Of a stretch of DNA of 64,000 nucleotides, positions 48,764-57,549 are shown piece after piece (position 1 is the first letter of the stretch; the number at the start of each line of letters is the position of its first letter). A program made the position numbers and the translations under genes. This DNA is from Saprospiraceae bacterium (GTDB lineage Bacteria; Bacteroidota; Bacteroidia; Chitinophagales; Saprospiraceae). The notes beneath the pieces were generated by a model. That model did no database searches. It saw only the letters and a program-made list of their open reading frames with translations, and was not told the origin of the DNA. The DNA is taken from contig JAHDCG010000003.1 of NCBI GenBank assembly GCA_020629965.1, forward strand, positions 1-64,000. Direction: 5' to 3'.

Positions 48764-51016
48764 ATGTCAGAAGAAAATAAGAACGAAGAAACTCCGGAAG
48801 TAGTCGAAGCGACTACCGAAGAGACTACGGCACCCGCCGTAGAAACTGCCGTTAAAGCCGAAGACGCTGATGCCGCCGTTAAAAAAACCTCTCACACGCC
48901 CGTTCCCGAAACGAAAAAAGCCGTCGAAGACGACAGCGAAGAAGAAGAGGAGGACGATGTAGATGAAATCGAAGAGGAAGAAGAAGTCGAAGACCGCGGC
49001 GCGCACGATGATTTTAACTGGGACATGAGCAACAAGGTCGGCCCGGTTTACAATGACTCGGAGCGCGAGCAAATGGAAGAGCAGTACGACAGCACCCTGA
49101 GCGCAGTGCGCGAAGGCGAAATCGTCGATGCCCTCGTCCGTTCGATTCAAAACGGTGACGTGGTCTTGGATTTGAACTACAAATCCGACGGATTGGTAGC
49201 TATCAACGAGTTCCGCGACATGGGCGAACTGCAAGCCGGCGACCACGTAAAAGTTTACGTCGAGCAGCAGGAAGACGACCGCGGTCAGTTGGTGTTGAGC
49301 CGCCGCAAAGCCAAATTATTATTGGCTTGGGAAGATATTAAAGACAGCTTTACCAACGGTACGGTTATCAAAGGTGTGGTCATCAGCAAAACCAAAGGCG
49401 GTCTTATCGTGGACTGCGGCGGTTTGGAGACTTTCCTTCCGGGTTCTCAAATTGATATTAAGCCCATTATCGACTACGATGCGTATGTCGGTCGTGAAAT
49501 GGAGTTTAAAGTCGTCAAAATCAACGAGCAGATTAAAAATGCCGTCGTTTCTCACAAAGCGCTCATCGAAAGCGACTTGGCGGAGCAACGCGAGCAAATC
49601 ATCGCCGGTCTGGAAAAAGGACAGGTACTCGAAGGTTTGGTCAAAAACATCACGGACTTCGGTGCCTTCTTGGACCTCGGTGGTGTGGACGGTCTGTTGT
49701 ACATTACGGACATCTCTTGGGGACGTATCAACCACCCGAGCGAAGTGTTGTCACTCAACCAAAAAATCAACGTCGTTGTACTCGATTTCGACGAGAACAA
49801 AAAACGTATTTCTCTCGGTCTCAAGCAACTCCAACCCCACCCGTGGGAGGTTTTGGAAGAAACCATCGAGGAAGGCGCAACCGTCAAAGGGAAAGTTGTC
49901 AACATCGAAGATTACGGTGCTTTCTTGGAGATTATGCCGGGCGTAGAGGGTTTGATTCACGTCAGCGAAGTCAGTTGGAGCAACCAACCAATCAACGCGC
50001 GTGAGTTCTTCAAAGTAGGCTCTACCATCGACGCGAAAGTGGTAACCATCAACCGCGCCGACCGCAAAATGTCGCTCTCGGTCAAGCAACTGTCGGAAGA
50101 TCCGTGGAATGTCATTCAAGACAAATTTCCGTTGGAAAGCCGTCACACCGGTCTCGTTAAAAACATTACGCCTTACGGTGTATTTGTCGAGTTGGAAGAA
50201 GGCATCGGCGGCATGATTCACGTGAGTGATTTGAGCTGGACGAAGCGTATCAACCACCCGAACGAGTTTACGAAAGTAGGCAACAACATCGACATCACTA
50301 TCTTGGATATCGATAAGAAAAACCGCAAACTTTCTCTCGGTCACAAGCAGTTGGAAGAAAACCCGTGGGATACTTTCGAGAATGTATTCCCAATCGGTTC
50401 TTACCACGAAGCTACGGTTATCCGTCGCGACGACCGCGGTGCTATCGTTCAGTTGCCTTACGGTTTGGAGGCTTACGCGCCTATCAAGCACATTCGTAAG
50501 GAGAACAACCAATTGGCGGACGTCGATGAGGTACTGACGGTAAAAGTTATCGAATTTAACCGCGATGACAAACGCATCATGGTGTCTCACCTGCGCTACC
50601 TCGACGACATTCGTCGGGAAGCTGCGGGCGAAGAACGCAAAGAGCAAGACCGCGAGCGTAAAGAAACACGCCAAGCCGTGAAGAAAACGCAATCGAGCGT
50701 ACAACAGACCACCCTCGGTGATTTGTCTGCTTTCGCTGACCTGAAATTGAGCGATGCACCTGCAAAGCCGAAGAAGGAAAAGAAAGCCGCTAAGCCAAAG
50801 GCAGAGAAAAAGGACGACGCAGCCAACACAGCAGCGGCAAGCCCTAAATCTACCGAGGCGGAAGAAGCGTTTGAAAACAAAACCGAAGCGTTGAAAGCTC
50901 AAGGCAACGAACCCGAAATTGACAACAAAGTACCGGAAGAAGTCATCGAGACTGCGAAAGGTAAAGTTGCTCAATTGAACGACGAAGGCTTTGAGAAAAA
51001 CGAAGAGGAAGAGTAG
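48764..51016 (+). CDS. rpsA: Ribosomal protein bS1, six S1 domains
   Basis: This 750-aa protein has an acidic N-terminal tail of about 100 residues (EDDSEEEEEDDVDEIEEEEE) and six S1 RNA-binding domains between about 120 and 630. Domains 3-5 are the most canonical (LVKNITDFGAFLDLGGVDGL, GLIHVSEVSW, GMIHVSDLSW). A basic then acidic Lys/Glu/Ala-rich tail ends it. bS1 recruits mRNA to the 30S subunit and is central where SD pairing is rare, as in Bacteroidota. I start at the ATG at 48764; a TTG at 48734 in frame lies within the leader ORF region. It has its own promoter element and terminator. Confidence 0.94.
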   Translation: MSEENKNEETPEVVEATTEETTAPAVETAVKAEDADAAVKKTSHTPVPETKKAVEDDSEEEEEDDVDEIEEEEEVEDRGAHDDFNWDMSNKVGPVYNDSEREQMEEQYDSTLSAVREGEIVDALVRSIQNGDVVLDLNYKSDGLVAINEFRDMGELQAGDHVKVYVEQQEDDRGQLVLSRRKAKLLLAWEDIKDSFTNGTVIKGVVISKTKGGLIVDCGGLETFLPGSQIDIKPIIDYDAYVGREMEFKVVKINEQIKNAVVSHKALIESDLAEQREQIIAGLEKGQVLEGLVKNITDFGAFLDLGGVDGLLYITDISWGRINHPSEVLSLNQKINVVVLDFDENKKRISLGLKQLQPHPWEVLEETIEEGATVKGKVVNIEDYGAFLEIMPGVEGLIHVSEVSWSNQPINAREFFKVGSTIDAKVVTINRADRKMSLSVKQLSEDPWNVIQDKFPLESRHTGLVKNITPYGVFVELEEGIGGMIHVSDLSWTKRINHPNEFTKVGNNIDITILDIDKKNRKLSLGHKQLEENPWDTFENVFPIGSYHEATVIRRDDRGAIVQLPYGLEAYAPIKHIRKENNQLADVDEVLTVKVIEFNRDDKRIMVSHLRYLDDIRREAAGEERKEQDRERKETRQAVKKTQSSVQQTTLGDLSAFADLKLSDAPAKPKKEKKAAKPKAEKKDDAANTAAASPKSTEAEEAFENKTEALKAQGNEPEIDNKVPEEVIETAKGKVAQLNDEGFEKNEEEE

Positions 51017-51085
51017 ATAAAATTTATTTCGATACGATAGTCGCGTAATTTTTTCGGCGCCTGTGGTGTGAAATATTTTAAATAT

Positions 51086-51125
51086 AAAAAGTCCCGAGTG
51101 CTTAGGTGCTCGGGGCTTTTTTTTT
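51086..51125 (+). terminator. Intrinsic terminator after the S1 gene
   Basis: AAAAAGTCCCGAG and CTCGGGGCTTTTTTTTT pair around a 10-nt loop. Confidence 0.9.
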
Positions 51126-51160
51126 AGCCGTGAATGAAACCGGCACTAACGTACCATAAG

Positions 51161-51200
51161 AGGCAAGCCGGGCTGAAGTGCCCCATGCCGTTGGCTTTTA
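51161..51200. repeat. GGGCACTTCAGCCCGG repeat, copy 2
   Basis: On the minus strand it reads AAAGCCAACGGCATGGGGCA then CTTCAGCCCGGCTTGCC, matching the copies at 18405 and 62610. Confidence 0.65.
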
Positions 51201-51215
51201 CAGGAATGCGAATTT

Positions 51216-51257
51216 AAAAAGCCTCGAATACGGTTGTATTCGAGGCTTTTGTTTTTT
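51216..51257. terminator. Second hairpin terminator without an obvious gene
   Basis: AAAAAGCCTCGAATAC and GTATTCGAGGCTTTT pair around GGTT, then TTTTTTG. It lies 200 nt past the S1 gene with no gene between it and the S1 terminator. It may back up the S1 terminator, end an unseen small RNA, or belong to the mobile repeat cluster. Confidence 0.7.
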
Positions 51258-51290
51258 GAGTTTACAGGATTCGGTTTTTTTCTCCGGGGA

Positions 51291-51684
51291 AGACGTCGCA
51301 GTACAACGTCTCTACGCGGTAATTACTTTTCGGCGTTGTCGGAATGCGGAAAAACACATTTCGCTCGTAAGAATAAAATTATTCCTGCCTCCTTTCGTCG
51401 GCTTTGTGGTCTTGCTATGAAAAAATTACAGAATTGCTTTTATCGAAAAATCAAAAAGCGACAACCGAATTTGTACAGACGCGGGAAAACGCGTCTCGTC
51501 CTTGAGGAGGAAATTTCATTATTTTACTGAAAGGAAGCAGCCCGTGTGACTTTAGACGTGCAGTTGCACGTCTCTACAACGCCAGAGGTTTGTGATTAAC
51601 GGAGCAGCAGGTTTTATTTTCTGAATGTAACTGTCGGAAGGTTGCCCGCAGTGTCTTAGACGTGCAGTTGCACGTCTCTACAAC
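51291..51684. repeat. Cluster of GACGT-type REP palindromes
   Basis: Four palindromes of one type: AGACGTCGCAGTACAACGTC (51291), AGACGCGGGAAAACGCGTCTC (51477), and AGACGTGCAGTTGCACGTCT followed by CTACAAC twice (51554-51580 and 51657-51684). They share the AGACG...CGTCTC frame with different cores. The 792-nt gap 51017-51808 contains no gene, only these, two terminators and the htrA trailer. Confidence 0.75.
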
Positions 51685-51751
51685 ACGGAGGGATGAAAAT
51701 TGAAAAAGACTTAATATTGATTTTTACAAGATATTTCGGAAAATAAATCTG

Positions 51752-51806
51752 CCGCCCGTCCACCGTCCACCGTAAAACCGTCCGTCGTCAAAAAAACCGT
51801 CCGTCG
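51752..51806. repeat. Trailer repeats after htrA, CCACCGTC/CCGTCCGTCG family
   Basis: On the plus strand: CCGTCCACCGTCCACCGT, AAAACCGTCCGTCGTC, AAAAAAACCGTCCGTCG. In the sense of htrA this is GACGGACGG/GGTGGACGG, immediately after the stop. Confidence 0.75.
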
Positions 51807-51808
51807 TT

Positions 51809-53251
51809 TTATTTCTTAAAAGTATAATAATACTCCCCCGGATAGTTTTCATAAAAACCCTCCAGCAGTACTTTTCCTTCCGTTTTTCTCAACTCCTGCA
51901 AGATGTCCGAAACCGTATTCACGCGGGTATCATTGACTTTGGTGATGATGTAGCCGGGATCCATTTCCGTGCGTTCGATTTTAGAATTACGCAGTACGCT
52001 GACCACATATACGCCCTCGGTGCGGAGTCTGCGCTTTTCGTCGGTACTGAGATTGCGCAGTTCGAAGCCGATTTCTTCAGCGGGAGACTTGTCTTCTTTG
52101 ACATCCGCCGCCACTTTGTTGTAGCGATTTTTGAGAGTAACGTTGGTCTTATAGCGTTTGCCGTCACGGATGTATTCGATGCGCAGCACATTGCCGGGGC
52201 GAAATCTGCCGACGACCTCTTGTAAGGCAGGAACAGTCTTGATGCCCGTACCGTTGATGGCGACGACCACATCGTTTTTGCGCAAGCCGCCTTCGTCCGC
52301 GCCGCTGTCTGCCGTAACGCGGGTAATGATGACGCCCTCGACGCGCTCCAAACCGAGTTGTTTGGCGCGAGCGTTGGTCACTTCGCCGATGCCGACGCCG
52401 AGCATGCCGCGCTGCACGATGCCGTGGTTACGCAAATCCCAAACGATTTTTTGTACCAGACCAGAAGGTACGGCAAAAGAGTAGCCTTCGTAGCGACCCG
52501 AACGGGTGATGATGGCGGTGTTGATGCCGACGAGTTCGCCGTTAGTATTGACGAGGGCACCGCCGCTGTTACCGGGATTGACGGCAGCGTCGGTTTGAAT
52601 GAAACTTTCGATCCGGTATTCGCCTTCGAGAATGTCGATGCTGCGCCCTTTAGCACTCACAATGCCGGCGGTGACGGTGCTTTCGAGGTTAAAGGGATTG
52701 CCGACGGCAAGTACCCATTCGCCGACGCGGAGGCTGTCGGAGTTACCGATTTGCATGACGGGCAGGGGTTCGTCGGGTTCGATTTTGAGGAGAGCGATGT
52801 CAGTGTTGGTGTCTTTACCGATGAGGGTGGCGATAAATTCGCGTTTGTCGTTGAGCGTTACTTCGTACTGCGAGCCGTCTTCGATGACGTGATTGTTAGT
52901 CACGATATAGCCGTCGGCGGAGATGATAACGCCGCTGCCGCTGCTGCTGCCGTAGCTGCCTGTGTCAAACCAACCGCCCAAACCCGTGCCTTCGGTGGCT
53001 TTAATATTAACGACGGCGGGCGTGCTGATTTCTGCTGCCGAGGTAAAATCAGTCGGCGCGCTGCTGACCCAACGACGCATATAATTAACGGAAGTCGCGG
53101 CATCGGGTGCTTCGTTCATACCGGCGTATTTGGTCAGTCCGCCGTTTTCGCGGATAATAATCTGTTGCGGTTCGGAAAAATAAGCGTAACCGACCACGGC
53201 GAGAAAAGCACTGACGAGACAGGCGGCGGTCATTTTAAAAAAGCTCCTCAT
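51809..53251 (-). CDS. HtrA/DegP-type serine protease with PDZ domains
   Basis: This 480-aa envelope protease has an N-terminal hydrophobic segment (about residues 8-25) that may be an uncleaved anchor or signal. The trypsin-like domain has the triad H121 (TNNHVIEDG), D151 (TNTDIALLKI) and S229 (NPGNSGGALVN). Two PDZ domains follow, about 295-385 (LGVGIGEV, GLRKNDVVVAINGTGI) and 395-478 (GYIITKVNDTRVN). The family degrades or refolds damaged proteins in the periplasm under stress, with PDZ domains sensing unfolded C-termini. The second PDZ is shorter than usual. In the sense direction the leader has TCTAACGTC repeats. Confidence 0.95.
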   Translation of the reverse strand: MRSFFKMTAACLVSAFLAVVGYAYFSEPQQIIIRENGGLTKYAGMNEAPDAATSVNYMRRWVSSAPTDFTSAAEISTPAVVNIKATEGTGLGGWFDTGSYGSSSGSGVIISADGYIVTNNHVIEDGSQYEVTLNDKREFIATLIGKDTNTDIALLKIEPDEPLPVMQIGNSDSLRVGEWVLAVGNPFNLESTVTAGIVSAKGRSIDILEGEYRIESFIQTDAAVNPGNSGGALVNTNGELVGINTAIITRSGRYEGYSFAVPSGLVQKIVWDLRNHGIVQRGMLGVGIGEVTNARAKQLGLERVEGVIITRVTADSGADEGGLRKNDVVVAINGTGIKTVPALQEVVGRFRPGNVLRIEYIRDGKRYKTNVTLKNRYNKVAADVKEDKSPAEEIGFELRNLSTDEKRRLRTEGVYVVSVLRNSKIERTEMDPGYIITKVNDTRVNTVSDILQELRKTEGKVLLEGFYENYPGEYYYTFKK

Positions 53252-53264
53252 GTATTTTTTTTGA

Positions 53265-53300
53265 GACGTTAGATTTTAGATATCAGACGTTAGACTCCGC
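53265..53300. repeat. Leader repeats before htrA, TCTAACGTC family
   Basis: In the sense of htrA this is AGTCTAACGTCTGATATC then TAAAATCTAACGTCTC, up to about 10 nt from the ATG. The rest of the 444-nt divergent gap has AT-rich DNA, a few TCTAAAGTC units near 53634, and a palindrome at 53651. Confidence 0.7.
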
Positions 53301-53650
53301 ACGTCTTTAGGTCAAACCTTCAATCTTAAACGACAATTTGTTTGCGTTGTTGCGGCGTATTTGCGCAGCGAAATGAAGCGTAAATTACTACCGTTTTGGC
53401 GTTCCGACAACATTTGAGGGAGAAAACGCTGTGAATACGTCAAATTTTTCTCACAAAAACCTCGCTTGTCTGTTATCATGCAGGCAAAACAAAAGAAAAG
53501 TTTTATCTTCGTTTTTTACAATTCCGATAACCTCAAAAAATTTTAATCTACAAACAAGCAAAAGGAATTTACCAAATATTCATCTGTAATATCAGTCTTC
53601 AGACGTAAAAGGTTCCAATCAATGAGCGGCAATCTAAAGTCTATAATCTA

Positions 53651-53668
53651 CCCCGATAATTATCGGGG
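53651..53668. repeat. Perfect 18-bp palindrome in the amylase leader
   Basis: CCCCGATAATTATCGGGG, inserted between TCTATAATCTA and CTAAAGTC, 28 nt before the start codon. It could be an operator or a REP-like insertion into the leader repeat. Confidence 0.55.
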
Positions 53669-53695
53669 CTAAAGTCTTACTAAATCAATAACTGT

Positions 53696-56503
53696 ATGAA
53701 AATCACCTTACAACTTTTATTTTTACTGTGCTCGACGGTAACAGCTCTCGCGCAGGTCGTTTATACCGACCCGGTTTTTCCGCGTGCCACCGACGACGTC
53801 ACCCTCTTTTTCGATGCGACGCAGGGTACCGGCGGCTTGGCGGATTGCGGCTGCGATGTTTATATTCATACGGGTGTGATTACCGACGAAAGTACGGGAC
53901 CTTCGGATTGGCAAAACGTGGCAATGACCTGGGGCGTGGAAAATCCGGATTGGCAACTGCAACCGGTGCCGGGTGTACCGAACTTGTATTCTTACAATTT
54001 AGGGCCTTCGATTAACGAATATTACAACCTGACTAATGATCAGGAAGCGCTCGAAATTGCGGTCGTTTTTCGCAACGGTGACGGTAGTTTAGAAGGAAAA
54101 GGCGACGGCGGTACGGATATTTACTATCCGATTTATCCCGAAGATTTGCCGTTCAGCGACATTCTTTTGGCACCGGACAACAGTTCTTTGGTGACACAAA
54201 TCGGCGATGAAATCGAGGTGCGCTACGCGACTTCGGAAGAAGCGACTTTGACATTGACGGAAGATGGTGAAGAGCTTTTCACGACGACAGGCAATACTTT
54301 GGAGTTTAACATCGAAGTCACCGAAGCGGGCAATCACGTCGTGGTCGTAGAGGCGGAAGCCAACGGTGAAACTTTGTCCCGGACGTTTTCTTACGTCGTG
54401 CCCGTTGCCACGAATATCGCCCCCCTGCCCGACGACGCGGAAATCGGCATCAATATCATCGACGAAACGGAGGTGACTTTGGTCATACGCGCCCCGGGCA
54501 AAGAGAATATTTTTGTTTTCGGAACTTTCAGCGACTACGAATTATCGACGGAATACCAAATGAACCGCACGGCGGACGGCGAGTATTTTTGGTTAAATAT
54601 CACGGGACTTTCTCCCGACGAAAATTATTTTTATCAGTACCTCGTGGACGGTGAAACTTCGGTTGCCGACCCGTTGAGTCTCTTGATTTTAGACCCGCAG
54701 GCCGACTCCGGTATCGACGCGGAAACCTTCCCGAATCTGCCCGACTACCCCGAGCAAATGAACGGACGGGTAACATGGCTGCAAACCGCGCCGGAGGCAT
54801 ACGAATGGCAGGTCAACGATTTCGAGCGTCCGGACAATGAGGAAATGGTGGTGTACGAACTATTGGTACGCGATTTCGTAGCGGCGCATAATTACGCAAC
54901 GCTCATCGACACTTTGGATTATTTGACGCGTTTGGGTGTCGATGCCATTGAATTGATGCCCGTGCAAGAGTTTGAAAACAACAACTCTTGGGGCTACAAC
55001 CCTAACTATCACAAGGCTTTGGACAAATATTACGGTACGCCGCAGGAGTTTAAGCGTTTTGTGGATGAGTGCCACGGTCGCGGCATTGCGGTGATCGTGG
55101 ATGTGGTTTACAACCATGCTTTCGGGCAAAACCCGTTTGTGCAGATGTGGTTTGACGGCAAACCGACGGACGACAATCCGTATTTTAACCGCGACGCGAA
55201 GCACCCGTTTAACGTAGGTTACGACATGAATCACGAGAGCGCGGCAACGCAAGAATATGTGAACAACATCATGCGCTACTGGATTGAAGAGTTCCGTTTG
55301 GACGGTTTCCGCTTTGATTTGTCAAAAGGATTTACGCAGACCGACAACCCCGACGACGTGGGCGCCTGGGGCAATTACGACCAAAGCCGCGTCGATATTT
55401 TGGAAGACTACGCGGATGTTTGTTGGGACGCGGGCGGCGATGATTTTTACGTCATTTTGGAGCACCTCGGCGACAACGACGAGGAGCAGGTGTTGGCAAA
55501 CTACGGCATGATGCTGTGGGGAAATATGCACAGCAGCTACACGCAGGCGGCACGCGGCGGCAACAACAACAACATCTACGGCGTAACGCACTTCTCGCGC
55601 AATTTTGAAGATCCGCACCTCGTCGGCTACATGGAAAGCCACGATGAGGAGCGACTGATGGTGACAAATTTGGAAAGCGGCGCGTCGAGTTCGGAGTTTG
55701 ATTACAACATTCAGGCACTCGGTACGGCGCTGCGTCGTCAGGAGCTGGTGAGCAATTTCTTTTACCCGATTGTCGGTCCGAAAATGCTGTGGCAATTCGG
55801 CGAAATCGGCTACGATGTCAGCATCAACTTTAACGGCAGAACGGGTCCGAAACCTATTTTGTGGGAATACTACGATGAAGAGCCGCGCCGTCGTTTGTAT
55901 GATGTGACCCGCAGTTTGATTCACCTGCGCAACGAATATCCGGTCTTTTTGGAAGGCGAACCGGACTACCCGACGTCGAGCGGTATTCGCAAGCGCATCG
56001 GTATCGAAGGCGATGACATGGATGTCGTTATTCTCGGAAATTTTGCGGTGACACCGCGCGACATCGACCCCGAATTTTACGAAACGGGCACGTGGTACGA
56101 ATACTGGTCGGGCAATACTTTGGAAGTCTCCGACGTCAACGAAATGATAGAATTGCAGCCGGGCGAATACCGCCTTTATACCACCGCCGAACTGCCGGAA
56201 CCCTTCTCGGGCTACATCGACACTTCGACGGGCGTGAAGCTGGTGAACGCGGATTTCAGTACGCAAATCTCACCGAATCCGAGTGCGGGCAGCGCGGTTT
56301 TGACTTACACTTTGACCGATGCGGCGGAGGTGACTCTGGAACTGTACGACTTTACGGGCAGGCTGTTGAGCGTTCCGTTCAGCGGAAATCAAACGGCGGG
56401 TGCGCAATCTTTTACTTTCGATAACCTGACGAGCGGCACTTATTTGGTACGCGTGCGGGCGGATAACGGGGTGCAGGCAGTAAAGTTGATTGTGGCGGAG
56501 TAG
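53696..56503 (+). CDS. Secreted GH13 alpha-amylase-family enzyme with T9SS type A sorting domain
   Basis: This 935-aa protein has a signal peptide (to about residue 19, TALAQ). A beta-rich N-terminal domain (VFPRATDDVTLFFDATQG) is followed by Ig-like and CBM48-like modules (VFGTFSDYELS, YQYLVDGETSVADP, about 280-330). The GH13 barrel at about 385-790 has the four conserved regions: DVVYNH, GFRFDLSKG (nucleophile D541), VILEHLGD (acid E589) and MESHDEERL (D650). The T9SS type A sorting domain begins near 860 (QISPNPSAGSAVLTYTL). It would cleave alpha-glucans at the cell surface. A strong terminator follows. No Sus genes are adjacent. Confidence 0.93.
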   Translation: MKITLQLLFLLCSTVTALAQVVYTDPVFPRATDDVTLFFDATQGTGGLADCGCDVYIHTGVITDESTGPSDWQNVAMTWGVENPDWQLQPVPGVPNLYSYNLGPSINEYYNLTNDQEALEIAVVFRNGDGSLEGKGDGGTDIYYPIYPEDLPFSDILLAPDNSSLVTQIGDEIEVRYATSEEATLTLTEDGEELFTTTGNTLEFNIEVTEAGNHVVVVEAEANGETLSRTFSYVVPVATNIAPLPDDAEIGINIIDETEVTLVIRAPGKENIFVFGTFSDYELSTEYQMNRTADGEYFWLNITGLSPDENYFYQYLVDGETSVADPLSLLILDPQADSGIDAETFPNLPDYPEQMNGRVTWLQTAPEAYEWQVNDFERPDNEEMVVYELLVRDFVAAHNYATLIDTLDYLTRLGVDAIELMPVQEFENNNSWGYNPNYHKALDKYYGTPQEFKRFVDECHGRGIAVIVDVVYNHAFGQNPFVQMWFDGKPTDDNPYFNRDAKHPFNVGYDMNHESAATQEYVNNIMRYWIEEFRLDGFRFDLSKGFTQTDNPDDVGAWGNYDQSRVDILEDYADVCWDAGGDDFYVILEHLGDNDEEQVLANYGMMLWGNMHSSYTQAARGGNNNNIYGVTHFSRNFEDPHLVGYMESHDEERLMVTNLESGASSSEFDYNIQALGTALRRQELVSNFFYPIVGPKMLWQFGEIGYDVSINFNGRTGPKPILWEYYDEEPRRRLYDVTRSLIHLRNEYPVFLEGEPDYPTSSGIRKRIGIEGDDMDVVILGNFAVTPRDIDPEFYETGTWYEYWSGNTLEVSDVNEMIELQPGEYRLYTTAELPEPFSGYIDTSTGVKLVNADFSTQISPNPSAGSAVLTYTLTDAAEVTLELYDFTGRLLSVPFSGNQTAGAQSFTFDNLTSGTYLVRVRADNGVQAVKLIVAE

Positions 56504-56528
56504 AGAGTGGAGAGTGAAGAGTTGAGAG

Positions 56529-56568
56529 CAGCCGAATCGTCTTTTGGGACGGTTCGGCTGTTTTTTGT
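56529..56568 (+). terminator. Intrinsic terminator after the amylase gene
   Basis: CAGCCGAATCGTC and GGACGGTTCGGCTG pair with one G-U, then TTTTTTG. A G-rich trailer repeat (GAGAGTGGAGAGTGAAGAG) precedes it. Confidence 0.88.
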
Positions 56569-56618
56569 TCCGGCATTTTGATGGCATTTATAGGGGAATT
56601 TCCTTTACCTTTACCCCT

Positions 56619-57539
56619 ATGTCAAACGATATTTTCAAATTTCATGCAGGCGAAAGACCGGCGATGACACTACTCGTCGAGGCGGTGCTTTTGTTGTTGG
56701 CGGTTATGCTCGGTATTATGCTCGGGTTGGGCTTAAATGCGGTGTGGGCTTCGGTTTTCGGCTTTGAAGCGGCAAATATTTCGGAACTGATTACCGATAA
56801 CCCGCCGGCGCGGGTGCGTAATTTTTTGCGGCTGAATGCGCTGACTTCCAACGGGTTCATGTTCATTTTTCCCGCTTTGCTTTTTTCCGTTTTTTTCTAT
56901 CGGCGAAACCGGGCGCGGGAACTGAAGCTGACGACGGAATTTCGAGCGGAGTGGCTGCCCGGTCTGCTCGTTTTTGTGTTTGCGGGCTTCTTTTTTTCGC
57001 AGTTTACCTATTGGCTAAATCAAATGCTGCCGTTGCCCGCCGTCGCCGCCGAACTGGAAGAGCGGACGGGCAAACTCGTCGAGGCGATTATCACCATGGA
57101 AAGCGTACCGGAGTTTTTGTTCGCCCTGTTTACCGTGGCGGTCATCCCGGCGGTGGGCGAAGAATTATTGTTTCGCGGTACGATACAGCGGCGCGCCGAG
57201 GAGGTTTTGGGCAGTCCGCACACGGCAATTATCGGCACGGCGATACTCTTCAGTTTTATTCATTTTCAGTTTGCGGGATTTCTGCCGCGCGTGGTTTTGG
57301 GGCTGCTGTTGGGGTATCTTTTTTATTGGACGCGCAATCTTTGGGTCTCGATTTTGGCGCATTTCATTATCAACGGTTTTCAGGTGGCGGCGGCATTTTT
57401 TGCCGCAGACCAAATCGAAAACCTCGAAAAGCCCGATTTAACGCAATTACCGGCAAGTCAAATGCTCACGACGGCGATAATCTCGTTAATTTTTATTTAT
57501 TTAGCGGGAAATTGGTTTCACAAAAACAGGATACTCTAA
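56619..57539 (+). CDS. CPBP/CAAX-type intramembrane metalloprotease
   Basis: This 306-aa membrane protein has six or more helices and the three CPBP motifs: EELLFRGTIQRR (EExxxR, near residue 190), FSFIHFQF (FxxxH) and HFIINGF (HxxxN). Relatives include Rce1 and bacteriocin-immunity proteins; the bacterial substrate is usually unknown. I start at the ATG at 56619, just past the amylase terminator; a frame open from 56544 would run through that terminator. The stop lies 10 nt before the cdsA ATG, so the two genes form an operon. Confidence 0.9.
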   Translation: MSNDIFKFHAGERPAMTLLVEAVLLLLAVMLGIMLGLGLNAVWASVFGFEAANISELITDNPPARVRNFLRLNALTSNGFMFIFPALLFSVFFYRRNRARELKLTTEFRAEWLPGLLVFVFAGFFFSQFTYWLNQMLPLPAVAAELEERTGKLVEAIITMESVPEFLFALFTVAVIPAVGEELLFRGTIQRRAEEVLGSPHTAIIGTAILFSFIHFQFAGFLPRVVLGLLLGYLFYWTRNLWVSILAHFIINGFQVAAAFFAADQIENLEKPDLTQLPASQMLTTAIISLIFIYLAGNWFHKNRIL

Positions 57540-57549
57540 TTTGCAAACT

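Noticed and set aside
56606-56613. TACCTTTA as a -7 promoter element of the CPBP gene
   Set aside because: It lies only 6 nt before the start codon and its last base deviates, which would demand a leaderless transcript; no support for that.
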